In this document: one piece after another, positions 31,098 through 44,547 of the stretch
Position numbering within the stretch: position 1 is the first letter of the stretch
Layout: each line of letters starts with the position of its first letter
NCBI GenBank assembly: GCA_028583405.1
Contig: CM053260.1
Location: 25,766,147 to 25,830,146 of the forward strand
Origin: Pogonophryne albipinna
Taxonomy: Eukaryota > Chordata > Actinopteri > Perciformes > Artedidraconidae
Reading direction: 5' to 3'
DNA length: 64,000 nt
The notes under the pieces: generated by a model
The model's database searches: none
What the model saw: only the letters and a program-made list of their open reading frames with translations
What the model was told of the DNA's origin: nothing
Made by a program: the position numbers and the translations under genes

Positions 31098-33879
31098 TAC
31101 TAAGACAACTCAACATTGCACTTGTATAGGTTTAAATGGCTTTAAAGCTGCCGATTAAAAGAAGAATGATCAGAATTGAAGAAGTTAAGGTAAACCTGTT
31201 GTGATATTTAGTTCCTGTTTTGAGTCAAGCTCCAAAAATGTTGGTTCCTACATTTCCCATACAGCAACGTGTCATTCGACATCCGTGCCTTTTAAACCCA
31301 CGCCTCCAATTTGAAACACTGGCTTTCTGTGTACAACTTCTAAGTCTCAATCCCATTTATAGATTACACTTTAACATCACAATGACATCATCAGGGTATT
31401 TTTCCGACTAGACAAAGCTCCTTCAGAGCCACAGAAGACACCAGCGTTCCTTTCGTCAATGAGACTATCCAAAACATATATGATGAAAATAGGACTAAAC
31501 CTTAATAAACTAGAAGTGCTCCGAGTAGATTTTGGCCAATTATGTCTTCATCCCCCCCTCCAACGATTTGATTAAGCTGCGTGACCTGTTGCACTAATTA
31601 GCAACATATTGTTTTTTTAGTAATGCTACATTACGCTAACAGTAATTGTCCCAAAAAGAGAAATAGTAAAAGGACTAAATGTGTCTACTTTCCCTCTGAA
31701 ACAGAACGAAAATGTCAGGGTAAACAGCTTTGAAAAAACCATACAAATAAAGCTAATGTAAATGTACTAATGCCTTTGTATGGATACCGTAAATGCTACT
31801 TTTAGATAACGATATGAATAAGTGCAATATAAATTCAGGTTGTAAATCTTCTAAAACTTCTCCTTTAACACTATTTCAGTAACTATTGGTACAGAAAAAT
31901 CATGTGTAAATATACCATTTGTAAATGTGTGACAACCATCACTGCTTGTGTTTTGGGAATGTTGGTCATAGTCCCAAAAACGGTGGAGAAACACCAATGC
32001 AAAGCCTTCTAATTGCTAATAAAATATATTTCGGCACTGGCCGTAAATGTCACTTGTCAAATGTAATAATGTCAGACAACACAGGGATTATAATGTCATG
32101 TCTTATGCAATATCTTATGCTAATGTCTTCACATACAATGAAGCAACTTGAAATTACACTATTTTCATTATTTTAGCAGATAATAACATTGTGTGGATTT
32201 TCACTCTGACTAATGCTGCAGATAATAGAGGAACGTGTGAAGACACTGAAGCAAATCTGATGGAAGATTTCTATTGATTTCCATTGTTTCTTTTTAATTA
32301 GCCCGGGGGTTTAGGTCTTGATTAAATGGAGTTGTGGATCTAAAGTTATTGATTTGTTTGAAGACTCCTCTAAAGCCGCTTTGCCGGTTATTACCAACCC
32401 CCCCCGCTCCCCTGTGGGCAGCGTTTGCCCCTCTTACAAACATGTAGTCTCCCCCTCAGATGGCCCCCGAAGACATTTAATTGAAACGGACAAAATAACA
32501 CCCCTGTTATCCCATGGGCCAAATTCTATTACCTTCTTATGCACCTCCCCTGAGAGCGGTGTGCAAACCAGGGGTAACACAGAGCATCTTCACACCTTCA
32601 AATCTCCGATATCCAGCCTGCAGGAGACATGTTTTCCTGTTGTTGTTAAACTGCTGTATGACATCTTCCTTATCAGAAACCTGACGATGTTGTTTACCCT
32701 GGGCAATAATGAATTAATGTACAAACATCGCTGTGTGTAAATCCCCGCTCCCGCTTGTGTTCCCAGAGATCTGATATGAGCATCGCCCGTCGACCTATCT
32801 GCCCGAGCAGAAGCGGAAAGGCAATTATTTGCATGATCACACAGTCATTGTGTTGCATCCAACCACAGAGGAATTTAATTATCTAATGGTAAATTCTTCA
32901 CAAAACTCTGGCCCTATTCTATTTGTCGTATAGTGCTGATTTTTTTCATCACACAACATGGCCAGTTGCGTTTTTAAGTCTTGTGTAAGAAGATAAGAGG
33001 CTCCACATGTTACACACTGAGGCAGGAAACTCAGATCTTAGCTTGGTGATAGAAGTTATGGCTCAGATGTTTTAAAATTGGGATGAGCAATTCATTCACA
33101 TCCATTGTTTTGACTACAGATGTTCATTACCTCCATAGAGGTGGAAAGGATTACCAACATGGGATCCAGGCAGCAGCAAACCATATTTAAAATATTTTAA
33201 TGCATAATCAATGGATTATCCCACTGAATGTTCACTAGTCGAAGGGACAGTGGTTCAATCCGTGGTTAAAGTCTCTTTGGCAGGATATGAACACCAAATT
33301 CAATAACGATGACATGTTCAATAGAGTGGTGACGTGATGACTAGTTTTGCAGGCTGGCTGGAAGTAGGCGTCCCAAGAGCTCCAATAACTCAACGCAAGT
33401 GGACTTTTCCACTGGATTTTGAAACATTGCAGAAAATAACATCTGTGGGAAACACACGTTTATAGTAATTATCGTTATATATATAACCCCCCCATTTAAT
33501 ACATTTTGAAGTGTACTGTAAATGCATTTGCCAGAAATAAACAGCTAACTTTAGGCTATAGTAAATGTAGGCTGCACATCACCGCTAAGCTAAAGGCGGC
33601 TAATGTTTGGCGTGATAATGTTTAATAGTTTCATTTAGCTGCTTGTTTTCTCCCAATGTTTTTATGACACTCAGAAGTTTTGGACATTCATGAGTGGAGT
33701 ATTTACTGACATATTTTATGTCATAGGAAAAAACACGAAAATCGTCCAAAGCTTGTATTAACCACTGATCTAATATTCGGTATCTAAACAAAAACACGTG
33801 AGACGAGGGAACTGCAGGTGCTAAAATGTTAACTAGTTTCCGGGATTTAGCAGTTAGTCTTGCATTACTCTATGGTATG
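31098..33879. other. Non-coding, nothing recognised
   Basis: No coding frame or clear repeat. The 32.2-32.9 kb stretch is less AT-biased and could be conserved non-coding DNA. Confidence 0.4.
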
Positions 33880-34026
33880 TAAGTGTGTGTCAATGGACTG
33901 TATATCGCTCTTGATGAGCAGCTTAGCAGCCCCTGCCTCTGTATGACTGTGTGTGAATGGGTGAATGCTAACACTTTGAGCGGTTACAAATGACTAGAAA
34001 GCGCTATAAAAACAGTCCATTTACCA
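33880..34026. repeat. Short interspersed repeat fragment
   Basis: Phrases tgtgtgaatgggtgaatg, gaaagcgctataaaaacagt and ccatttaccatt are familiar from a dispersed fish element. Boundaries uncertain. Confidence 0.45.
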
Positions 34027-37000
34027 TTAAAGGTAAAGCAATCCACTTAAATTGATATAGATTTTCAGGTGGCTATATATTTTTTTTTGTGCTGACATTA
34101 CCATTCACAGCAATATAATGCCCAGTTTTCATCCTGTAGCTCACAGAACTCCAACTACAGTAGAAAATACATTGATTATGATTAAGTACCACATAAAACT
34201 CCACTTCAAATAATCCGAACCATCCCTTGAAAGGTACGCATGGTGGTGTGTGCACAGCTTCACCTGGTGTGATTAGCCTTTGATTTCCAACAATACAAAT
34301 TAAAATTAGATTTGGAGTATGCATCATGCCCTACAGTCCAATTGCAGTAGGAAGAGAGGGAAAACTTATTCCCCATTTCCTCCTTTATTAAATGATTGAC
34401 AGCAGTTTGGCACCCGTCTCCCATCTCAGATCAAATGTAATCGCTGCAATATTTGGATTGCTATGGAAACAGCTTTCATACTGTGAGTCCCCCCCTCTCC
34501 TCCTGCCTTCATCCAGACACCACGGTATCTCCCAGCCTTTATTGGGAGAGAGGATGCTCCTTGACACTCTCATAAAGAGCAAATGATCCCACCAAGGCAT
34601 ATGATGAAGCTCTATATGAGCAGTGGTCTCTGGGGAGAGCGCCTACACAGCGAGCAATCTGCCACAGGGAAACTCCCAACCTGCTGCTGATATTAATTAC
34701 GAATCGAAAAAGCTACGGCAGTGCCTCGGGCGCTTCCTGTGTGATTCTGGGAGGGGCTCGAGCCACGGGAATCTGCAGATGTTGCTCACGCATTCTTGTA
34801 GTAGGAAATACGGAAAAGGCTTGGGCTTTATTCTGATCTCTTTGCGGCAGGTGGATTGGTACGAGCCGAGCCAATGGAAGTCTGAACAGAAAGCAATAAA
34901 TCACAGCTGCCCTCCATCCTCGTACAACATGTGCTCAGCCAAAGATGATTCTGTGTCGACTCCCGTGATGTATTCCTGCAATACAGCCCTCAGCTTACTG
35001 TAAACACCGAAATGTGCTCAGAACCGTCATAGGTTGTTCCTGTTGGAGGATATTTATGTGTACAATAGCATCATTTCATTCATGGGTTTAATGTCTACAA
35101 GGTTGAAAATTATGCATTAATAAATTATATTTGCACCAGCATGTACCAAACAAATGCAATCTGAAGACATCTGTTGTGTGGTATTATTGGATTTAAGGGT
35201 TCGGTTCCTCCTAATCACTACAATAATGTTTTGGACAGCAAAACACACAATTTGAATAGTCCAACATTTTGGGATATACACTTGAATTTCTTCCTGAGAC
35301 TGAGATGAGACAGCTCTATGGGAAGTTATCATCCAATGAAATGGCCATTATCAATTATTACTACCATTATAATGCCTGAGCTTGATCAAACAGAACCGTC
35401 ACGCATGTTGTGAAACAGTGCAAGTTTAAACATGTGGTTAACTTTGTGTATTGAAAAATAAATGTACTTAGTTTCGTGCGTGAGTCTAGTACGTAAGTAA
35501 TGTCACTTAAGTATGTTAAAACATTAAAACAAAAACGACAGTTAATTGTAACTGCTCTCTGCTTAAAAGTAGTTCCTGATTTCTTATATTTCAGGTAACA
35601 AAACCAGCCCATTTAAAATATGAATTTGTATTTGAAGATATTATTTTGCATTCAAATTAGGTCTACTCAAATGCAGTCCAAAAAAATCATCAACCAGCAA
35701 CGCTTAAAAACTATCCTTTGGCCTGTATAATTTTTGCATGTATTAATTGATCTGATTTCATTAAGGCTTGAAGAAGCTTCACTGCGGTAACTTGGCTTGT
35801 ACTGAGTTGCTTCAACTGAACCCATACCTCTGTAAGTTAATTTTTGGGCAACAGAACTGCATTATGTATTGTTATACTGAAGGAAATAGAAGGGAGAAAG
35901 ACATATGTACATGTGAAAGTAACACACCAGTTCTTATTGGAAGATATGCTCTAATTGATGACTTTAAAAGGTGCCTGTGTGGCTCGTATCACACACAAAA
36001 ATAATGAAGCCACCATACGCTACAAGAAGTGGGGGAGGAGCAGCTGAAGGAGACCCCCACAGCTACACAAGGTGCTATACCATTCCCTCGGTTGTGACAC
36101 AAAACATATGTGAACTGTTTGTTTGTCAAAGTGTGAAATGACACCACAAATGCAGTTTAACTTATTGGATCATCAGCAGCTTCAAACAAATAAGATAAAA
36201 GTGTATAAACAAAATTTTCCAAATGGGAATAAATGTACATGTTGAATCCTTTGAAATGCACGTTGAACCCCGCTTTAAATAAATAAAACACTGTGCAGCA
36301 TTGTTTTTCTTTTTGGCAACACGATCCATCTTCATTTTTGGTGAAAGCCTATGGGCTGACTGGTATAGAGCGGTGAATAGCACACAGCCTGCATATTTAC
36401 TTCCAGCTCATTTATTCTCATTATGCAGCCCTGCAGACGTCAAAGAGGGGATTTCTGCCCCATAGTGATACTACTCGATACAGAGGGAGAGAGATGGGGG
36501 AACACATCAGGAAAAACAAGGCGGAAGCAGGGATGGGGGGTGCTTTCATTCATGCTCTACCCGTGAACTCTGACACCTTTGACAACGTAGGGACTGTTTT
36601 CAGACCCTACGCTGACGGCATGCAGCTCATTCTTTTCCCCTCTCTCTCAGTCTCCGTTGGAAATCTCACATTCGCCGTCATGTAATGAGGACCTGCCCTG
36701 TCTAGCTGGGGAGCTGCCATGATTTCATGTCTTGGGTTTGCTTCCCTCCAGTCATTATGGTTTGTATGCTCAACAACGTGCCACCTGAGAAATAATGAAG
36801 TCTGTATACATGTTTTATTTCTAAAGGAAGAAATATAACTGAGAGAAAAACTGTGTTACAGAGTATTTTAGAACAAGTGCGGGTTGTCCTCCAACCATAG
36901 TATGAAGAGCAATGTAATTGGTAAACAATATGTAAGAATAATAACCTTTCTATCCTTTTTGTATGAGTATTGCTTGCTGAAAAATCAGCAGGATAAGGAG

Positions 37001-38049
37001 TAAAAAAAGGAAAATATGTAGCTTTTGTTTAGGACAATAGCTTTTCTTTAACACGTTGTTGTTTTCAAATCATAAACATATATTTTCTTACTGTTGTAAT
37101 CCTTACAAGTCCAGTCGTGTGGGATTTAAAGAAACCTGTGATTAGAAAAAGCATAATTTTAAACATACTTTGGCAGCTTTTCTTAAGCTCCGTCTAGTGT
37201 ACAAAGGAGGTCCTGTCTAATTATTTCGTAATTTACATATTAGTTATTTTTATACCAAATGGACTGGGGAACTTACATAAAAACATTATATTTAATGTTT
37301 GTTTTTCATTGACCAGTTATGTTTGTATATCACAAAACGTGTCTTACCACTGCTGGCTAGCTAATGTACAACCAATCGCTGAATGTTATAATAAACCTTG
37401 GTCAACTGAAAACTCAATATGAAGGTTAAAGCCAACATCTGAACTGAAACTGGTAGCTGCTTGTCAGTTACATGGTAATCACGCTCTTCAGCTAACACAA
37501 AATACCCTATGACAATTGATAGGGTCATTTTCTGAATGATTTCTGAAAGATAAAATCCGACTTCTTCTTGCAAGCCTTGGAATCACAGCTGGAGTACCTT
37601 TTAACAGCAGGACACCATACAGATAGTTACCTTTCTGAGCAGATGAAGGTGTGCAGTCTGTCACTCTTCATCTTAAATCTCATTGAAGTTGCTACCGACG
37701 CTTCCATTCATCATCGTCAAAATGATCTGCTGACTTAAATGGCCACTCTTTCTTTTTCTTTTGTAGAATCATTTCTGATATATGTCTGCTATTAGCGTTA
37801 ACCTCTGCAACAGAAGCTGACCATGATAAAATGACGCTGCATGTAATCTGAATCCCTCCAATTTGAGGGAAATATGAATCCAGCGCAGGAATGGTGGGCT
37901 ATGCTAACGATACGAAAATGATATAGACAAAATGTATATATTATATTTATTCAATATATGAAATTGCTTTTGCTGAATTAGACCATTAATAATGTTTTTG
38001 TTATTAATATTTCATGAACTTCTTCATTAATTATAGCTTTAACTTTTAA
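34027..38049. other. Non-coding, nothing recognised
   Basis: No gene or intact mobile element. Stretches at 34.33-35.0 and 36.42-36.78 kb have balanced composition and no repeats, so they are places to look for conserved non-coding DNA. Confidence 0.4.
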
Positions 38050-38050
38050 A

Positions 38051-38620
38051 ATCAATCAATCAATCAATCAATCAATGTTTATTTATAGAGCCCAATATCA
38101 CAAATGTTACATTTGTCTCAGTGGTCTTCACAGTTTGTACAGAATATCAGTATGACAATACGACACCCTCTGTCCTTAGACCCTCTGTCCTTAGACCCTC
38201 ACATCGTACAAGGAAACACTTCCGGAGAAAACCCACAGTTTAAGGGGGAAATGGGAGAAACCTCAGGGAGAGCAACAGAGGAGGGATCCCTCTCCCAGGA
38301 CGGACAGACGTGCAATAGATGCCGTGTGTAAATCGAAAAGATAATACATTTGCAACATAGGTAGTCCAAATGTTTGGAAATGCATGTGTCTGTAATGAGA
38401 AGATGAATCCACGAGGATATCCATCCAGGACTTATGATCCAGGACCACAGCAACAGGATCAGCCACGATTCAGGAACCCGGCATGGATAGACACCAAAAA
38501 GAAAGAAATTTGGGGAAGCTGGGTTATTCGGAACATGAGAGTACACAGGTACACACAGAGAGAAGGAAGAAGTAAGGTCCCCCCCGACAGACTAAGCCAA
38601 TAGCAGCAACAAAAAAAGAA
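38051..38620 (-). mobile_element. LINE 3' end with (TTGA)n tail
   Basis: Starts with six atca/tcaa units, then tgtttatttatagagcccaa, catttgtctcagtggtcttc and ggagaaacctcagggagagc. These are hallmarks of a common fish LINE 3' end, read on the - strand. An older relative lies at 46690-47060. Confidence 0.7.
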
Positions 38621-39810
38621 GAAGAAGAAAACAGTGTGATTTGATTGACAGGGGCGAGGCCACAAACAAACTAGAAATGACTGAATATGTGCAAGAGGTT
38701 CATCTTTCCAACAAGCCCCTCCCACTTCAGACGTGTAGGCACAGACAGAGATAAAAGACAGAAAACTCACATGTGAAATACCAAAAATAACTATATTGGG
38801 TGTTTTTCAGAGAATCCTCCTGAATGGCACAATCTGCAAAACAGCAACATCAACTTATAATTCCATCTTTGAACCTGGCCTCTGCAGGGTCAGAGAATTG
38901 AGCCTGAAGTTCCTCTATCACATTTACCACTTCTCTAGATGAGGCCGTTGCTGGAGAAAAAGAGGAAGCAGATGTTCCCCCAAATCTAATTTGCTTTGAT
39001 AAGAGCACTCACCGTAACAAGGAGCACCTCACAAAGATATCTTGTTACATTTATTGCTCAGTCAAGCCATTGTGTAATCCATTCAGTGTGATTATGATAC
39101 CCTAAATCGGGTTATTTGGATTCAAGTCAATCTGTTCATTTCCATTCTTTGTGTAACAGAGAGGTCTGAGTCTTTCCTCCGTGGTGCCAGTTGGATGGAG
39201 ATGAATCCGCTGAGGACCAAACAGGAAGAAGTCTTGGCTCAGAACTCTGTCTTCTCTGACTTGGTTACCTTTTCACCCGTTTTGACCCCCCTCGTTCAGG
39301 GGTCTTGTTAGCCATGGGAGAATCTCTGTTGCTCTTGTTTTGGCGGATATTTGCAAGGTTGACCTCATCTCTAAATCCAAATTGTATAGAATAAAACAAT
39401 GTTGATGCGTGGATTAATGCTAAGCTATAACTTAAGACACCGAGGTCATAGTTTGAAACAGCATGTATATTTGAATGCCAACACGTCCTTTGTCACTGTC
39501 AAAATATGTGAATACATTTTGTGTAATAATACATTTTATTTTGTCATTATTTTCTTTCCCATAGAATACAGTATACATAAATCGCTTGTTCACCTATTAA
39601 CGATGAATTGTTAGTTAATTGTTACAGTTGCACCTAATGCCTGTCATTTTTGTGTGAGCTAAAGGTCATTGCTAAATTGAAATGAAACATTCATTTTGGT
39701 GACAGCGGGAGGCTAGAGGACTTTCAGAGGGATTCTTTAATTACATTTTGGCTCCAGATCTGCATGGATTATACCAAGATATATAACTATAAAAGGTTAG
39801 ATCAATCGAG
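38621..39810. other. Non-coding, nothing recognised
   Basis: No gene seen. The tail of the LINE fragment may reach to about 38.8 kb. Confidence 0.35.
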
Positions 39811-39965
39811 ACTTAAAGAGGCCCCATTTGCTTTCTGGGGGTTGCCCAGACTGGAAAAGACTGGGCTCTGGTTTCATACAGAGGCTAAAAAGAGGTGTAA
39901 ACATGTCACAGTAGAGGCACAAAATACAAATATCAACCTGTACATTTGCATAATATGGCCCCTAA
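39811..39965. mobile_element. MITE-like element, family X copy 2 (short)
   Basis: Runs from ttaaagaggccccattt to gcataatatggcccct, with roughly inverted ends. The interior shares gactgggctctggtttca and gtcacagtagaggcac with the 30.64 kb element but is much shorter, so it has an internal deletion. Confidence 0.6.
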
Positions 39966-40927
39966 TCAAGTATTACGAAAAAATTAAATGCAATATATTG
40001 AGAAATGTAAAATAGTCTTTAGCAATTAAGACCCCATCGTGATATCATACATTTTAAGTAGCAGTGAAGCCTTAAGGAGCATATACATCCTCCCCATGGG
40101 GTGATAGTGGCGATGAGGAGACTCTCCTGAAGATCTGGATTTGAAGACTTCTGATGAGCTCAACCTCATGCTTATGATGACTGGGAGTGAGTGTGGTGGA
40201 GGAGGGTTGCAGCAGTAAAGCCTAACATGACAGCAGACCGCAGAAGAGAGGAGAAAGGATTTAAAGTTTGACAGCATCATGATGGCTGTTGGAGATTGTT
40301 GCAAAGTCAATTTGGTTGACGCCCTTAATCGGATTATTGGAAGCAGCTGGGGGGTGTGGGAGAATGATAAATATAAAAAGGTACATTTGATAAACATTTT
40401 AGAGATGAACCCTTGTGTACAGCACATTTAAAATATCTAATTAAATACAAAATTGTTCTATTTCAAGTCTCTGGGTTAACATAGACAACAAAGCGTTATA
40501 GATAAAAAATGAGCCTCTGAGTCAGTATTGTCAGTAAGTGAGCCTCTGAGCGTGACTGGCAGAAGCCCCTCCCTCCTCTTCATTTCCAGGTTGGAAATCC
40601 ACTCCATATCTGTCTGCGGGTCTGAGGTTATTTGGTAAATTGATTTCAAGCTGACCTTTCCTGGCCGCTCCTCTGATGCAAAGAGTTCTTAATGATGTGG
40701 TGCTGTCAGAGGTGCTGAAATCACACATCCCTACAGAGACCATTAGTCTACAATACACAGGCTGGCATTATGATGAGAGGTGTGAGCAGTGCTGATGTAC
40801 AGCGGCTCCACACAACAACGTGAACACCTGTTAATGTAATGCAATGCAATCCGATACCACATCCCTGCATAACCTTTGTCAAGATGGACATTTTCAGTTT
40901 TCTGACACTTAGAGTGATGTTGATTTG
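39966..40927. other. Non-coding, nothing recognised
   Basis: No coding frame or repeat identified. Confidence 0.35.
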
Positions 40928-41575
40928 GGCCCCATTTACACGGGAACGCAAACAAACCAAATTCGATATCAAAAAGTATTCCGTTCACATGGACACGGAT
41001 CAATAAACGTGTCCATTCCTATGGTCCATTCACATGAGACCGCTCGACCCGCTAGAGACGCTGTAGTACATATGCCGGGCCTGTAAGTGGCGCTGTACTT
41101 CCGCCACAAAATACACCAAAAGCAGTGAAGAAGACCCCAGAGCATGGTTGCCATGGTTACCCTTCTGTTTATTCTCCGCGGTGGATTTAGCAACATGTAG
41201 TTCATGTAGTTCTCCATGTCCACTTGTTGCTGATGGTTGTGGTGGAGGAGCTGTAGATTTTGCACTAACATCTGTAGCATGGTGAGTAGCAGTAGTTACT
41301 GACAGTAGCTACTGACCCTGCTACAGCAGTGAGCAGCAGAGGTGGGGAGAGGCGGGGCTATGTCTTCATTGTTCAGGAAATGACTGTATAGGACGTACAC
41401 ACGGAGCCGTTTGGCCCCCCAGAGCGTTCCATCCCCAGATCTATCCACCTTGGGACCCGTTATCGTTTTAGGGGTCCGTTTCCGCGGTTCCGTTACGGCC
41501 TCATGTGAACGAACAGGCTATACACGAGAGAAAAGTAGTGGATACAACCCGTTTCGTTCCCGTGTAAACAGCACC
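40928..41575. mobile_element. Inverted-repeat DNA element, about 650 bp
   Basis: Termini share TTTACACGGGAACG (40935-40948) and its complement CGTTCCCGTGTAAA (41555-41568). Inner segments (cattcacatgagac / cctcatgtgaacg) are also inverted. The interior is CpG-rich. No transposase frame is present; the superfamily is not assigned. Confidence 0.65.
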
Positions 41576-41720
41576 TTAGCCTCTTGGCTAACTCTGGCAC
41601 TTTTACAGCAATGTTAATTAATGTGCACCGTCCCTGTTAAATAAATGAATACAATTAAATTAAATTAAACAAATCTGGTGTTCAGTTTTGAAGCTCTAAT
41701 TGTGCAGTGATACACGCTAT

Positions 41721-42418
41721 TAGGTGCATTCACACCGCAGTACTTTTCCCACAAAGGTTCATGAGAACTTAGTTCATGAGAACTCTTTTGTCGCGTTCAC
41801 ACCAAAAAGAGCCGGTACTCAAATTAGTTCATGAGAACCTTTTTACCCCCACGAAAGTCCCTGCTAGAGAGCAGGGACTTTCGTGCGGCTCTCTTGTGAG
41901 AAAAGAGCTATATTTCTGATTGGCTGGGCGGAATGCAAACCACGCCCCGTAAAACTCCCAAAAAGTTTTGTGAAGCCGCCATTTTATTATCCTAGCATTA
42001 TTAGCATTAGCATTAGCCCAGCGCAGAAACGCAGAGACTAATTTATGGCAACACAAAATAAAACATGGGAGCGGTAGAGATGAGGATGTGTCGGCGTTCT
42101 GGCGATTTACTCGGAAGGCTTCAGTAGAAGCTGCTGGGAGTCCCAGCAGCTTCTACTGGAGCCAGTCCCCAACTCCGGGGACTTCCGGCCGGGGACTTCG
42201 GGTGGTAGTATACGCCGTGAAATGGTTTGCGGCCTGCCAGTAAACCCAAAGAAGAAGAAGAAGAAGTGACGTCAGCGGCTTCATTTGCCTAATCCTCCCC
42301 CAGGGACTTATTTTGGTGTGAACGCGATCTGTACTTAGTTCATGAGAACTAAAGAGTTCTCATGAACTAAGTTCTCATGAACCTTTGTGGGAAAAGTACT
42401 GCGGTGTGAATGCACCTA
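41721..42418. mobile_element. Foldback-type MITE with 68-bp perfect inverted repeats
   Basis: Ends 41721-41788 and 42351-42418 are perfect inverted repeats starting TAGGTGCATTCACACCGCAG. Inside are a second inverted pair (cgcgttcacaccaaaa / ttttggtgtgaacgcg) and two perfect hairpins (41851-41884, 15-bp stem; 42122-42158, 18-bp stem with 1-base loop). TA or TTA/TAA at the ends may be the target duplication. No coding frame. Confidence 0.85.
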
Positions 42419-43639
42419 ATGGTATGTTTGCATAATGAGATCGAGTGCAACAAAACCATAACCTTTTCCTTAAAAATGTAGTTAAGCTAATATTATTGGC
42501 TAATTGACCTCCAAACAGATATACTGCTGTACGTAAAATATGTTAATGTAAAAAGCTTCTCTTCTTCATTTGATTTTTAATAAGGTTTATAGGCTGAATT
42601 TCTGCAAATCCTAGTAATCTTTTCCTCATTTGACTGTTTTCTCTGTTTTTGCCAAGTATATTTTTCATCTGTACTAAACATTGAAGTACAAACATTCCTA
42701 CTCCCTCATTGAGGATAAATGAACATGCAAATATTCTTATTTTCTAAAGTGTTACTTCTGGTCACAATATGTGTCCGACTTCACAGAAAAGTCCTTTCTC
42801 AATGCTGTGGGTTTGTGGATTCAAATCTTTACACAACAATTATTTTTCAAAAAATGCTCAAGTGTTGTTAATAGAGTGAACAAAGCCATTGTTAGTGTTA
42901 TTAGGAACAGCTGTGTGACTGTTAGTTCTGTGAAAACAAGTTGTGATGTCACAAAATCACTCAACCAGCTAGGGTAGCAGAAAGCAAGGCATATCTTTGA
43001 GGCATAATAATACATTTGGTGGCCATTCAGTTTCGACAGAGGGTCCGGACTTGATTGATGATCTCCAACCATACACTATTATCTCCTAATGCTAGCTCTC
43101 ACAAAGTGTGTGTACTTTGTGCTTAGCACTTTATGGGTCATACTTCTGGCAGGTACGTATGTGCAATATTTGACCCTTCTCATTATAAGGCTGCTAGATA
43201 AAACAGTTATTATTCACAATAATCACTTCTAGATAAGCAGTTAACACAATATTTAAAACACATGTTTTCTTTAGAAAAATGTGTCAGATGGAGGGGTAGA
43301 GGTGGGGGTAGGAGTTTATGTTGCATGCAGCTACACTTGGTCACTGGTAAAATGAAAACATTTTAATAAAATAAAATGAATTATTTATAGAAATTGAAAA
43401 CTTAAACTAATAGGCCAAATAATATACTTCAATGCTACACTTAAAATATGATTTATGATTGAAAATAGTTAAAACAAATGTATGGATTGATAGTTCATTC
43501 ATAGGTTAAGATCAATCATCAATCAAAGTTTGTTTATAAGATAAATAGCAGCAGTTTATTCAAAATAGCACCACCATAACCAGCTGTGATGGCAACAATT
43601 CAGCGATTATATGATTCTGAAACATATTGAGTAGCCTAC
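42419..43639. other. Non-coding, nothing recognised
   Basis: AT-rich sequence, no gene or clear repeat. Confidence 0.4.
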
Positions 43640-43850
43640 TGTCACGTTCACAGGTAAGAACCAATGTTCAAAAGGTTCGGTTTATTCAGGTCAGGGACAG
43701 CCAGGCAGGGTCAACACCAGGAAATCCAATAAAGGGGCAGGCAGGAAACTCAAGATCCAAAATCAGACAGGCAGGGTCAAAACCAGTCAGAACAGAACGG
43801 AATCAGCTGATTGTCTGGAGGAAGGCGGGATCTGAAATGACAGGAGTTAT
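43640..43850 (-). mobile_element. LTR-like 3' fragment
   Basis: On the - strand it ends ..ttcttacctgtgaacgtgaca, with AATAAA in cctgaataaaccga about 45 bp before, as an LTR end would have. It has repeated ggcagggtcaa motifs. The left part of the LTR is absent or unrecognised. Confidence 0.45.
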
Positions 43851-43869
43851 ATAAATGTGTCGAACTTTT

Positions 43870-44040
43870 GACACTACTTTTTTTTATTTTGGGTACTGAA
43901 AGTAGGCTTTATTTTGATGCTAATACTTTTTGACTTTCACTTAAGAAAGATTTTCAATGCAGGACTTTTACTTTTGTATATACAATTAGCCATTGCTAGC
44001 CAACTTTTACTTAAGTGATAACTAAGTAACTGCTTCCCCC
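43870..44040. mobile_element. Decayed hAT-like tail
   Basis: Motifs tttattttgatgctaatac, tttcacttaagaaag and ggacttttacttttg match the MITE family upstream of the TRIM promoters, ending ctgcttcccccactggg. Confidence 0.5.
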
Positions 44041-44139
44041 ACTGGGTTAAACACGTGTCTTTGAAGTCAATAATGTACTGGACCTATACTGAATTTAAGT
44101 GTTATTTCCTCATCCATATTTGAGTAGTTTAGCGGTACC

Positions 44140-44547
44140 CTCTCCTCCGCCTCCCCCCATTAAACCTGCTCATTCCGGGGCTTGGGAATAATGTCGCTGT
44201 CACTGTTTGGGGTGCTGGGTGGGGAGGCTTTAACCCGGTCACAACGCGGGGAAGTTGCTCGCGGTTTTTCTGCGTTGCCATGGGGTTTTGTAAAACCTAT
44301 TGACTGCGATAGGGTCACTTCTATTCTTTGAGTCCGTCTTTGTGGAGAAGAAGGAGGAGGAGGAGGAAGAAACTGCTATTACTTTTTCCTGACAGAGGCG
44401 GGGGGTGAGCGGTAGTAGCATCCAGGGGAGGAGGGACGGTCTTGCACCGTTACGTGCACGAGCGAACCTCCCTCCGCACTCTTCCATCCAGCGGTGGAGA
44501 AAATACAACTTTCTGAACGGCTGCCACGACATTAGTTGCACCTGAAG
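44140..44547 (+). promoter_or_regulatory. CpG-rich block with candidate first exon
   Basis: About 20 CpGs in 400 bp, in contrast with the flanks, with GC boxes and pyrimidine-rich runs. It ends in CTGAAG|GTAAGT (donor GT at 44548-44549), a consensus splice donor. It therefore looks like the promoter and non-coding first exon of a + strand gene whose later exons lie to the right, perhaps beyond 64 kb. A short frame from ATG at 44191 stops after about 48 codons, so the exon is probably 5' untranslated. No gene identity can be given. Confidence 0.45.

Noticed and set aside
44239..44541. 100-codon - strand frame in the CpG-rich block
   Set aside because: Composition-driven, with Ser runs from ggaggagg repeats; the splice donor points to the + strand.
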